From Thiohalocapsa sp. (GTDB taxonomy: Bacteria > Pseudomonadota > Gammaproteobacteria > Chromatiales > Chromatiaceae): DNA of 35,157 bases. Position 1 is the first letter of the stretch. Each line of letters begins with the position of its first letter. Below, one piece after another: positions 6,983-15,253 of the stretch. The notes under the pieces are model-generated. The model worked only from the letters and a program-made list of their open reading frames with translations, ran no database searches and was not told the DNA's origin. Made by a program: the position numbers and the translations under genes. The stretch lies in the NCBI GenBank assembly GCA_028277725.1, contig JANQFX010000030.1:1-35157 (forward strand), written 5' to 3'.

Positions 6983-7528
6983 CTACAACAGCCCGCGCTC
7001 AGCGAGTGATGTCGTTGCCTCGATGCTCACCACGATGTGGTCAAGCAGGCGCACGTCGACCAACGCCACGGCTTCTTTGATGCGTCCCGTGATACGAATA
7101 TCAGACTGCGATGGCTCTGCGACTCCGCTTGGGTGATTGTGATACGCGATCACCGCGGCGGCGTGGTGGCCGAGTGCCTTCTCGACGATGACCCGCGGAT
7201 GTACCGACGCGCCATCTATGGTGCCGAAGAAGATGTCTTCGACGGTGATCACCCGGTGTCGGTTGTCGAGAAAGATGCACCCGAAGACCTCGTTGTGCTG
7301 CTCCGCAAGCTTGAGCTGGAGGAAACGCTTGGTGCATTCCGGCGTGGTGAGGGCTTCGCCGCGGCGATGGCGCGTGGCGAGAATCTCGAACGCCTCGTCG
7401 ATAATGCCCTGTTCGCGTACCTGGTCTGCGTGGAGTGCTGACGATGGCGGGCCGACTGACAAATCGTCTTCGTCTTCGCTGTCGTCCGCAAACTCCAGCG
7501 GAAGATCGTACTGTTTGTAGATGCTCAT
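6983..7528 (-). CDS. radC: RadC-family JAB/MPN domain protein
   Basis: The JAB domain is complete: E83 in NEVFGCIFLDNRHRV (numbered from an upstream GTG at 7537), then AYHNHPSGVAEPSQSD, giving the HxH...S..D metal site. The helix-hairpin-helix region of chromosomal RadC is missing; instead there is an acidic N-terminus (DDSEDEDD). This short form is typical of plasmids and integrative elements, where its role is unclear despite the name. I chose ATG 7528 over GTG 7537; neither has a clear ribosome site. It is the first gene of the pair with the toprim-like protein. Confidence 0.85.
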   Translation of the reverse strand: MSIYKQYDLPLEFADDSEDEDDLSVGPPSSALHADQVREQGIIDEAFEILATRHRRGEALTTPECTKRFLQLKLAEQHNEVFGCIFLDNRHRVITVEDIFFGTIDGASVHPRVIVEKALGHHAAAVIAYHNHPSGVAEPSQSDIRITGRIKEAVALVDVRLLDHIVVSIEATTSLAERGLL

Positions 7529-7632
7529 ATCAGGCACCGTTTGGTAAAGGACGGATAACTACCTGATATACATACTATTCTTTTTCTCTCGCGTGTCTAT
7601 TGCAGTTGTACACTGCGGTACAGACGCAAACA

Positions 7633-7655
7633 AGAAGCCCCGTTGCGGGGCTTCT
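7633..7655. terminator. Strong hairpin between radC-like gene and IS
   Basis: AGAAGCCCCG / CGGGGCTTCT with a TTG loop, followed by CTCATTTT on plus and TGTTTG on minus. Lying upstream of the minus-strand radC gene, it would insulate it from whatever was to the right before the IS inserted. Confidence 0.65.
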
Positions 7656-7730
7656 CTCATTTTCGCTTCTTACGGCGCTATGAACCGCCCCGGCTTTCTC
7701 GGAGGCTCCATTTCTTGAGAGGATGGAGCG

Positions 7731-8054
7731 ATGAAGACATCGACGAGATATTCCCAGGAAGTCCGGGACCGGGCGGTGCGTCTGGTGCGCGAGCATGCGG
7801 GTGAGCATGAATCGCAGTGGGCGGCGATCTGCTCGATTGCGGGCAAGATCGGCTGCACGGCGGAGACGCTGCGCAAGTGGGTACGGCGCGTGGAGGTCGA
7901 CCAAGGGGAACGGGCCGGGGTCACGACGGACGAGCGTGAGCGCATCAAGGCGCTGGAGCGCGAGAACCGTGAACTGCGCCAGGCCAATGAGATCCTGCGC
8001 AAGGCGTCGGCGTATTTTGCCCAGGCGGAGCTCGACCGCCGCTCGAAGTCATGA
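7731..8054 (+). CDS. IS3-family transposase OrfA
   Basis: A 107-residue DNA-binding subunit. Residues 1-60 form the Tnp_1-type helix-turn-helix ([17 protein letters not shown], then [12 protein letters not shown]). Residues 70-95 are the leucine-zipper-like helix ([26 protein letters not shown]) that mediates oligomerisation. GGAG stands four bases before the ATG. Its stop overlaps the start of OrfB at ATGA (8051-8054). Usual IS3 practice is to make an OrfAB fusion by -1 frameshifting; here the overlap also permits coupled OrfB synthesis, and I did not identify a slippery A-run. Confidence 0.92.
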   Translation: MKTSTRYSQEVRDRAVRLVREHAGEHESQWAAICSIAGKIGCTAETLRKWVRRVEVDQGERAGVTTDERERIKALERENRELRQANEILRKASAYFAQAELDRRSKS

Positions 8055-8953
8055 AGCGCTTCATCGACATGCACCGCGACGCCCACGGGGTCGAGCCGAT
8101 CTGCAAGGTCCTGCCGATCGCCCCGTCGACGTATTACCGCCATGCCGTGCGGGTGGCCGATCCCGAGCGGCGCTCGGCGCGTGCCAAGCGCGATGAGGCC
8201 CTGTGTGGGCAGATCCGCCGCGTCTGGGACGACAACTTCCAGGTCTATGGCGTGCGCAAACTCTGGCGGGCGCTGCATCGCGACGGCGAGCAGGCTGCGC
8301 GCTGCACCGTCGAGCGGCTGATGCACCGGATGGGCTTGCGCGGCGTCGTCCGAGGCCGCGGCGTGAAAACGACCATCGCTGCCAAGGACGCCGACTGCCC
8401 GCTCGATCACGTCAAACGCCAGTTCCAGGTTGAGCGCCCGAACCGGCTCTGGGTCTCCGACTTCACCTATGTCTCTACCTGGCAAGGCTTTGTCTACGTC
8501 GCCTTCATTATCGACGCCTACGCACGGCGCATCGTCGGTTGGAAGGTCTCGCGCACGGCACATGCCGCGTTTGTGCTCGATGCCCTGGAACAGGCCCTCT
8601 ACGCGCGTCGGCCCGTGCACGCCGATGGCTTGATCCACCACAGCGACCGCGGTAGCCAGTACCTCTCGATCCGCTACACAGAGCGGCTGAGCGAGGCGGG
8701 TGTCCAGCCCTCGGTGGGCAGCGTCGGGGACTCCTACGACAACGCCCTAGCCGAGACCATCAACGGCCTCTACAAGGCTGAGGTGATCCACCGCCAGTCC
8801 TGGAAGAGCCTCGCGGCGGTCGAACTGGCCACCCTGACCTGGGTCGACTGGTTCAACCATCGACGACTGCTGGCGCCGATCGGCAACGTGCCCCCGGCAG
8901 AGGCGGAAGCCGATTACTATCGGCAAACCGAGCCGGCCGCCATGGCGGCCTGA
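8051..8953 (+). CDS. IS3-family transposase OrfB (DDE integrase core)
   Basis: A 300-residue catalytic subunit with an intact rve fold. The DDE triad reads D137 in [11 protein letters not shown]199 in [10 protein letters not shown] and E235 in [16 protein letters not shown], with the 35-residue D-E spacing of the family. The C-terminal [18 protein letters not shown] is also standard. Nothing is truncated, so the element could be active. The long open frame on its complement (7670-8641) is a shadow. Confidence 0.93.
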   Translation: MKRFIDMHRDAHGVEPICKVLPIAPSTYYRHAVRVADPERRSARAKRDEALCGQIRRVWDDNFQVYGVRKLWRALHRDGEQAARCTVERLMHRMGLRGVVRGRGVKTTIAAKDADCPLDHVKRQFQVERPNRLWVSDFTYVSTWQGFVYVAFIIDAYARRIVGWKVSRTAHAAFVLDALEQALYARRPVHADGLIHHSDRGSQYLSIRYTERLSEAGVQPSVGSVGDSYDNALAETINGLYKAEVIHRQSWKSLAAVELATLTWVDWFNHRRLLAPIGNVPPAEAEADYYRQTEPAAMAA

Positions 8954-9082
8954 CTCAAACGAAGCAGCCTCCGACATACTCGGGGCGGTTCACTTGACTC
9001 TCCCCTGGCACCGTTTGGCAAACCCAAGAACGCCAACCCGTGCATCGACCTCAAGCGACCGAGACCCGGTGGAGGTCCCCAG

Positions 9083-11125
9083 ATGACTCAGGCGACCGTT
9101 ACCAATCCCGCGGCGCCGCGTATGGCGCACCCCCGCTTCCGTCCCGCTCCGTTGGCCGCCTCTCTAGCGCTGCTCTGGTCAGGCACCAGCCTCGCCGCGC
9201 CCGGTGAGCCGGTCCTCGACCGGAGCGAGCCTGAGTATGTGCTTGACGAGTCCAACCCCAGCGCGAACATCGCGGTGTCCTGGCAACGCTTCTACGGCGA
9301 TCCGGCGCTCACCGCCCGTTACTTGCTCAACGACGAGCTGGTGCTGACCCGCGCGGTCGAGACAGGCGATGCGGCGTTCGAGGTCGATGGGCAATCCGGA
9401 GGCGCAACCCTGAGCATCGACCGGGCCGGCTTGCACGAGATCGCCGTCGAACTCTGCAACGCCGAGGGCTGTACCGAGTCCGAGCCCTCGCTGATCGACG
9501 TCTGGGATGCGGCCGCCGACAGTGCCGCCGATCCGATGGCGTCGGCAGAAGTGCGGGCAGACGTACTGTCCTTCGAGGAGGCGGAACATCGCTTTGCCGA
9601 GATCGACGCCATCCTCGCGCCCTATGCGACTGTCGATGACCTGATCCAGGCATCTGTGAATGACTCCTGGGGTTCCTGGCTCGCGGGCCTCGTCGGTCAG
9701 TCCGTCCTGAAGTATGGGATCGGGATGGGACTTGATGGCCTCGTCAATGCCCTCGGCCTGGGCAACCGCGGGCCGGATCTCGGGCAACAGCTCAGCAATT
9801 TCCAGCAATCGCTTGATCAGATGCGTAGCGACCTGGAGGGGCTCGCCCAGCAGATCGATGCCAACCATGCGGAGGGGCTGTTCCACACCACGAATACCAA
9901 CGTGCTAACCGCCATGTCGAAGATCCGGACGGTCTCCAGAACGATTGCGGGCATGGAGGAGCACGGGATCAGCCTGACCGACGGCGAGCTCGGCAATCTC
10001 GCCTACGCCAATTCTGAGGCGGCAGACCTGCTGCAGACCTTTGCGGAGGGTAGGGGAGGTGCGGTCGCCTTGATGCTGGACTACTACCAGCTGAAGTATC
10101 CCGTCAGCAGCGGCATCGAAGTCCGCGAGCTGGTGGACGACTATGTGGATGGGGTGCGCGCCGCCTTCGGGGCTGCCGTCCTGAACCAGGCGTGGCTCCG
10201 CGAGGCACGTCCGGACAACCAGATCTATGACGACGTGGAGGATGTGGCGAACAGCGCCTTGGACGCGATTCTCGCGAGCGTCGGAGCGCCATACCCCCAA
10301 CTATCCGGCGGACCCTCTGGGTTCATCCATCGGGCCGGGACCGGCTGGGCACTGATCGACGCTGCGCGCCCGGAGCTGGAAGGCGAGGCGAAGCGGAAGA
10401 CAGTCCAGAATCGTGGGGAGATTTGGAACCTGTTCGGGAGCATTGCCGTCGACGTCGATGTGCCTGGCGCCCTGTCCGTGGCCGACTACATGGATCAGAA
10501 CGGCGTCAAGCGCAACTTCAGAGATCCGCAGTCGGTTCGCATCGACCACCGCGACAGCTTCTTCGAGTGCGAGCTCTGGGTTCGGCACGACGAACTCTAC
10601 ATCGCAGGTAACGCGCGACATTCAAAGACCCATACCACCTACAATCGGAAGTACGCCTGCAGCTTCGGGGCGGCCAAGCCCTGGCGTGAGGCCCGCGAGG
10701 AGGAATCGCGGCTAAAGCAGACCTTTGGAGCGAACGAAAAGGCCTACACCGTCGACGTGCAGATGAACGATTGGGGGCTGCCGGCGCTGATGGACGAGCG
10801 TTCGATCGAGAGCCATCGTTACGGCATGTCCATCGATGCGATCGACCGCGGACAGGGTAATGCGGTGACCGTGACCTACGACAAGAACGGCTACGATTGG
10901 CTGCAGGTCCGCAACCCGCAGACCGGAACGGTCCACTACACCGGGCCCAATACCGACCAAACGCTCAAGGTGGGGCAGGCGATCGCGGGGGGAGCCCTGG
11001 AGCTGGTGCAGGGTCATCGCGTCGAGAACCGCGAGGGAGAGGGATCGATCCTGGTGAAGGAACGCGCCGTGGTGATCGGGAACCCGAAGTCGACAGGGAT
11101 GACCCTGATGCTCCAACCCAGCTAG
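9083..11125 (+). CDS. Secreted protein with chitinase-A-N-like domain and helical region
   Basis: A 680-residue protein with a good start (GGAGG at 9071-9075, seven bases before ATG). Residues 20-39 look like a signal peptide (PLAASLALLWSGTSLAAP). Residues 50-140 resemble the Ig-like ChitinaseA N-terminal domain: NIAVSWQRFYGD, ARYLLNDELV, then VELCNAEGCTES with a probable C125-C130 disulfide. No chitinase catalytic domain follows. Residues 160-300 are helical: a hydrophobic stretch (WLAGLVGQSVLKYGIGMG) is followed by a coiled-coil-like heptad run. The C-terminal half is mixed alpha/beta with no motif I know. An amphipathic helical bundle after a carbohydrate-binding-type domain could mean a secreted adhesin or pore-forming toxin; this is a guess. 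It is alone in its orientation and begins 91 bases past the IS. Confidence 0.6.
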   Translation: MTQATVTNPAAPRMAHPRFRPAPLAASLALLWSGTSLAAPGEPVLDRSEPEYVLDESNPSANIAVSWQRFYGDPALTARYLLNDELVLTRAVETGDAAFEVDGQSGGATLSIDRAGLHEIAVELCNAEGCTESEPSLIDVWDAAADSAADPMASAEVRADVLSFEEAEHRFAEIDAILAPYATVDDLIQASVNDSWGSWLAGLVGQSVLKYGIGMGLDGLVNALGLGNRGPDLGQQLSNFQQSLDQMRSDLEGLAQQIDANHAEGLFHTTNTNVLTAMSKIRTVSRTIAGMEEHGISLTDGELGNLAYANSEAADLLQTFAEGRGGAVALMLDYYQLKYPVSSGIEVRELVDDYVDGVRAAFGAAVLNQAWLREARPDNQIYDDVEDVANSALDAILASVGAPYPQLSGGPSGFIHRAGTGWALIDAARPELEGEAKRKTVQNRGEIWNLFGSIAVDVDVPGALSVADYMDQNGVKRNFRDPQSVRIDHRDSFFECELWVRHDELYIAGNARHSKTHTTYNRKYACSFGAAKPWREAREEESRLKQTFGANEKAYTVDVQMNDWGLPALMDERSIESHRYGMSIDAIDRGQGNAVTVTYDKNGYDWLQVRNPQTGTVHYTGPNTDQTLKVGQAIAGGALELVQGHRVENREGEGSILVKERAVVIGNPKSTGMTLMLQPS

Positions 11126-11342
11126 TGGAACCAGAGGCGCGACGACAGACGCCGGGATCGGGCTGGATGCTCGACCTCGGCTGCAAGCCCGAGCGGACCG
11201 GCGCGATGCTCGAGCGCCAACAGGATCTCACCGGCAACGACTGATCGACCATGGGGCCGGACAGTCGTCCGCCCCGACGTCGAAGCGTCCCGGACAGTGG
11301 CAGCGAGGTTCTAGGGTTCGGATAAGGCCGCGCGTCGGACAA

Positions 11343-12143
11343 TCAGTGTCTCAGCGTGTCTTCCATGTCTTCGATCAGCGCGCTCAGGGGGCTCTCGTCC
11401 AGCATGATGAAGCCGATTTGGGGGCGGTCGAAGTCCATGATGACGAGCATCAGACCACTCAGGATCAAGGTGAAGGAAGCCATGCGCCAGCGGTTCATAT
11501 GACCGGACAAACCGGCATTGTTTGCGGCCACCGCGAGAGACAATGCGGCAATGAGCAGTAGCAGGACAGAGACGACCTCCGGCATATGGTCCAGCGCCGC
11601 AGTCAAGCGCCGCGTATGAGCATCCAACACGTCATTGACGGCTTGCACCATAGATGACTCATAGGGACCGAGGGGGCCACCCTGAATTGCACTCTTGGTT
11701 GCAGGCCAGAGTTTCGATTGAGCTGTCATGGTGCGCGCAATAAGCGCGTCTCGCGAGCTCTGCTCCTTGACCATGTCATGGGTAATCACGCGTGTCTTGG
11801 CGTAGTCAAGCAGCCGTTCACGCACGTCGCTTCTCCCCGGCTCGGGCAACAGATCCGCCTTCAAGAAGGCCGTGCCTATGGCATTGACCTCGTCAATCAC
11901 TGACTGCTTGCGCGCATCCGCGCGGCTCAATGTGAAGGCGTACGTGAAGGCCAACATCAAACCCAGCAGCGCGAGCATTGAGCCGAGCGTCACATCGCCA
12001 CGCGTCGACTTCTCCGCAGAGCTCCTTGCGCGACGCTGCCGAAGTCCGAAGCGAAATCCGAGTTCAACCGCGGCGAACAGCGCGATGAGAAACACCAACG
12101 CGTTGGCCCACAAGGGAATCTCATATAGCCAAGGGATATCCAT
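11343..12143 (-). CDS. DUF4239 (bestrophin-like) membrane protein
   Basis: A 266-residue inner-membrane protein. Two N-terminal helices (ALVFLIALFAAVELGF at about 14-30 and MLALLGLMLAFTYAF at 55-70) come before a cytoplasmic-type helical region. Two C-terminal helices follow (VVSVLLLLIAALSLAVA near 190-207 and MASFTLILSGLMLVIMDFDRP). The pattern F.FGLRQR, LGSMLALLGLMLAF(T)...R and the C-terminal D.DRP.G matches DUF4239, distantly related to bestrophin anion channels; function is not established. It is downstream of the PAS-GGDEF-EAL gene on the same strand but separated by 300 bases, so probably not in one operon. The gap 11126-11342 has no gene. Confidence 0.8.
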   Translation of the reverse strand: MDIPWLYEIPLWANALVFLIALFAAVELGFRFGLRQRRARSSAEKSTRGDVTLGSMLALLGLMLAFTYAFTLSRADARKQSVIDEVNAIGTAFLKADLLPEPGRSDVRERLLDYAKTRVITHDMVKEQSSRDALIARTMTAQSKLWPATKSAIQGGPLGPYESSMVQAVNDVLDAHTRRLTAALDHMPEVVSVLLLLIAALSLAVAANNAGLSGHMNRWRMASFTLILSGLMLVIMDFDRPQIGFIMLDESPLSALIEDMEDTLRH

Positions 12144-12447
12144 TGTGACCTACCGATTGATTACCATTGTCTTCCGAGCCCAGACAGGCGCACGCGCTTT
12201 TTCTAGCATTGCCCTGTACTAGCCAGGGATTATTGCACGTATGCCTAAGCCCGCACGATGGCCTGAGCCGCCAGGATGGCGCGTCGCAGGATCTGGCGCC
12301 TAGTGGCGGTCAGCTGGCCGCAGGGGTTTGCAAACGAAGTGCCGCAAGAAGGATCACTGGTGCGACCGGTCCGATGGATGGGTTCCACGGCTCCCAAGCT
12401 GTGTCTGCTTGCAATTGGCATAGCGTAGCAGCGAAAGCCTCGGGATG
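12144..12447. other. Gene-free region with a small hairpin
   Basis: No gene supported. CGCCA-GGA-TGGCG (12269-12281) has the same CA-GGA-TG core as stronger hairpins near 21000, 33810 and 34870. Confidence 0.4.
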
Positions 12448-15003
12448 TTACACGGGCTTCGTGTTGGGCGCGCAAACCAGACGGAGGTCCTCTTGAGGAA
12501 CAGGCCTTCCGTACAAGTATCCTTGCGCCATGCTGCATCCCTGATGCAACAAGAAGCTTGCTTGGGACTCGGTTTCGACGCCTTCTGCGACGACCTGCAG
12601 TCCCAAGGCTGCTCCCAATCCAATCACCGCTTGAACGATGGCGGCGTCACGGGTGTCGGATGTGATGTCTCTGACGAATTCCCTATCGATCTTCAACACA
12701 TCGACCGGTAGCTTGGACAGATAGCTCAGGGAAGAGTAGCCGGTTCCGAAATCGTCAATCGCCACCTCGATGCCGAGAGCCCGGATCTTGCGAAGGAGAC
12801 CGACAGCTTCATCGGAGGGTGTCGTCAAGACGCTTTCGGTAATTTCGATGACAAGCCTCGACGGTGGAAACCCCGTTTCCGCCAAGGCAGTCTTGACTTC
12901 CGTCAACAAGTCGCTCCCCGCCATCTGCCGTCCGGAGACGTTGAGTGACAAGTGCCCGAACTCGATGCCACTGTCAAGCCAGTGCTTCGCTTGAGCGCAG
13001 GCCTTTTCAAGCACGTGACGGCCGATCTGGCGGATGGCCCCGGTTTGCTCAGCAATTGGAATAAATTCAGCGGGGGAGACGCTGCCTAGACTGGGGTGCG
13101 TCCAGCGGAGCAACGCCTCGACGCCGGCGACCTGCCGTGACTCCAAATGGACCTGTGGCTGGTAATAGATCTCCAGCTCTGCCCGCTCGATGGCGTCGCC
13201 GAGTGCATTCGTGATCAAGGCACGGCTAAAGGCAGATCGATTGATCTCCTCTGTGAAGAACTGGTAGCTATTCCGGCCTTCATCTTTTACCCGATACATC
13301 GCCGCGTCTGCGTTGCGCATCAATTCCTGAGCCTTGGTGCCATCCTGCGGGTAGAGGCTGATTCCCAGGCTCCCGGTGACACGAAGTCTGTTCTCCGAGG
13401 CAGCGAATGGTTCGTCGAAGACGGTTCTCAGGCGTTCGATCGCTACAATCGCTTCGTCTTGGCCTCTCATGTGGTCCAACAGAACAACAAACTCATCGCC
13501 GCTTTGACGAGCGACCGTGTCTACTTCGCGCAGAAGCGCCTTGAGCCGCGCAGCGAATGCCTTCAACAGTTCATCGCCAACCGTATGCCCGAGACTGTCG
13601 TTGACACTCTTGAAATGGTCGAGATCGATGAAAACGACGGCTATCGAAGTGCCTTGACGTTTCGCCTGCGCCAGCCGTTGCTCCAGGATCGACAAGAAGA
13701 GCAATCGATTGGGCAAACCCGTCAAGGCATCGTGATGCGCAATGTAATGGAGTTGCTCCTCCGATTTCTTGATCACGGAGATGTCGTTGAAAACACCGAT
13801 ATAGGCTCGGGTCAGCCCATTGGCGCCTGGTACTGCGCTGATCGTGAGAAGCTCGGGGTAGACCGAACCCCCTTTTTGCTTGTTCCAGATCTCCCCTCGC
13901 CAGTAGCCGTTAGAGTCTAGGGATTGCCACATGGCTTCGTAAAAGTCCTGGCCGTGACGACCGGACTTGAGAATGCTGGGATTCTGGCCGATGACCTCTT
14001 CTCGATTATAGCCGGTAATCTGCGAAAACGCCGGGTTGACGTCGAGTATTGTTGCATTCGCGTCCGTTATTATGACGCCCTCGATCGTGTTCTCAAAAAC
14101 CGCGGCTGCCTGACGCAAGTTGGACTCCGCCTCTCGGATATCCGAGATATCGACGAAGGAAATGATCTCCTCAATCAGTTCACCCTCAGAATTGGTGAGA
14201 GGAAATCCATTGACCAGAACCCAAACGGTTCGGTCCCTGTCTGGGCGCTTGATGCCAACGATCAGATCCTTGATGGCCTTTCCAGTGCGAATAATACGGT
14301 TGACCGGGAACTCCGACGGAGGCAGAGAACGATCGTCGCCGTCGACAAACTGCCAGGTCGGGTCTGCTGCGGTTCTTCCCATTAAGGCCTGACGGTCCAA
14401 CCCGAGGAGCTCGGCCGCCTTGGGATTGGTCAACGTGATCGCGGTGTCAGGCCCATGCACGACCACGCCGGCGCCGAGACTGTCTACGAGTCGAATCAAG
14501 CGGTCGCGGCTCTGCTCCAGCGAGAAATGTGCGGTCTGAAGTTCCGACGTCCGAAGCCGGACGCGCTCCTCGAGCTTGAGCTGAGCCTCTTTGATGTCGG
14601 AGATGTCATCCACGAGCGCGACAAAATGGTCGATGTCGCCATCGTCCCTGCGCACGCAACGGGCCGAGATGCGGGCATGTACGACGTGCCCGTCCGTACC
14701 ATGGAGAAAACGCTTCTCCATGCTGTAGCCCTCGATCTCGCCAGCGAGCACACGATCGAACTCGGCGACGTCCGCATCTAGATCGTCCGGATGGGTGATG
14801 TCTGCCCAGGTCTTGGTGGCGAGCACCTCCCGTGCGTAGCCGAGGATCTCGCAGAGGCGGTCGTTGACTTGGACCCAGTCCTTGTCCAACGATGTGAGCG
14901 CCATACCGATCAATCCGAGGTCGAAATAGCCGCGGAAGTGCTTTTCGTTCAGCGCGAGCTCCGCCTCGTCGACCTCGCAGTCTCTCTCGGGATCCATGGT
15001 CAT
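12448..15003 (-). CDS. PAS-PAS-PAS-GGDEF-EAL cyclic-di-GMP protein
   Basis: An 851-residue cytoplasmic protein without membrane segments. Three PAS domains cover residues about 22-140, 165-290 and 298-412. A short coiled coil (EERVRLRTSELQTAHFSLEQ) links the first two. The GGDEF domain spans about 415-585, with motif S501-GDEF in place of GGDEF and a product-binding I-site R492-EVD495 five residues before it. The EAL domain (about 600-845) has its key motifs: VEALLRW (E629-A-L), DDFGTGYSS at 750, KIDREF at 771 and EGVETE at 807. The phosphodiesterase half should be active; cyclase activity with Ser in the motif is uncertain. It lies downstream of a second cyclase gene on the same strand with about 250 bases between (15004-15253, no gene seen). 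Confidence 0.9.
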   Translation of the reverse strand: MTMDPERDCEVDEAELALNEKHFRGYFDLGLIGMALTSLDKDWVQVNDRLCEILGYAREVLATKTWADITHPDDLDADVAEFDRVLAGEIEGYSMEKRFLHGTDGHVVHARISARCVRRDDGDIDHFVALVDDISDIKEAQLKLEERVRLRTSELQTAHFSLEQSRDRLIRLVDSLGAGVVVHGPDTAITLTNPKAAELLGLDRQALMGRTAADPTWQFVDGDDRSLPPSEFPVNRIIRTGKAIKDLIVGIKRPDRDRTVWVLVNGFPLTNSEGELIEEIISFVDISDIREAESNLRQAAAVFENTIEGVIITDANATILDVNPAFSQITGYNREEVIGQNPSILKSGRHGQDFYEAMWQSLDSNGYWRGEIWNKQKGGSVYPELLTISAVPGANGLTRAYIGVFNDISVIKKSEEQLHYIAHHDALTGLPNRLLFLSILEQRLAQAKRQGTSIAVVFIDLDHFKSVNDSLGHTVGDELLKAFAARLKALLREVDTVARQSGDEFVVLLDHMRGQDEAIVAIERLRTVFDEPFAASENRLRVTGSLGISLYPQDGTKAQELMRNADAAMYRVKDEGRNSYQFFTEEINRSAFSRALITNALGDAIERAELEIYYQPQVHLESRQVAGVEALLRWTHPSLGSVSPAEFIPIAEQTGAIRQIGRHVLEKACAQAKHWLDSGIEFGHLSLNVSGRQMAGSDLLTEVKTALAETGFPPSRLVIEITESVLTTPSDEAVGLLRKIRALGIEVAIDDFGTGYSSLSYLSKLPVDVLKIDREFVRDITSDTRDAAIVQAVIGLGAALGLQVVAEGVETESQASFLLHQGCSMAQGYLYGRPVPQEDLRLVCAPNTKPV

Positions 15004-15253
15004 AGCTTGTCGAGCTCGATAGCGAGTATTGCCTGTGTCATGATTACATCAGTGCTGTTGCGGAACTATATCCACAAGCTTAACCTTACCAGGGTCGAGC
15101 CGCCTAGCGCAGTCGGGTCAGTCAGGACCGTTGTCGTGCGTGCTGCGGTTGGCCTGGATAAGCAACACCGCTCTCCGCTCATTGCTAGAGCCTCGGCCAG
15201 GTCGACGCAGTCGCTTGCTGGTGCAGCCAGGCGACGGACCCAGCAGCGCATCA

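Larger units (their letters stand above)
7681..8992 (+). mobile_element. Complete IS3-family insertion sequence
   Basis: A 1312-bp element with two overlapping transposase frames. The terminal inverted repeats begin TGAACCGCCCCG at both ends (7681 onward; complement ending at 8992) and agree at about 25 of 29 positions, including TCGGAGGCT further in. The TG...CA ends fit IS3. The flanks are ...GCTA and CTTG..., so no 3-4 base target duplication is seen. Confidence 0.9.

Noticed and set aside
7670..8641. Minus-strand frame opposite the IS3 transposase
   Set aside because: It is the complement of OrfA/OrfB, which carry the DDE motifs.
7678..8995. Target-site duplication of the IS3 element
   Set aside because: Flanks are CTA and CTT; two of three matching bases is not evidence of a duplication.
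9006..9020. Sigma-54-like TGGCAC...TGGCA promoter before the secreted-protein gene
   Set aside because: The GG to GC spacing is one base short of the required distance and the TTGCA half is imperfect.
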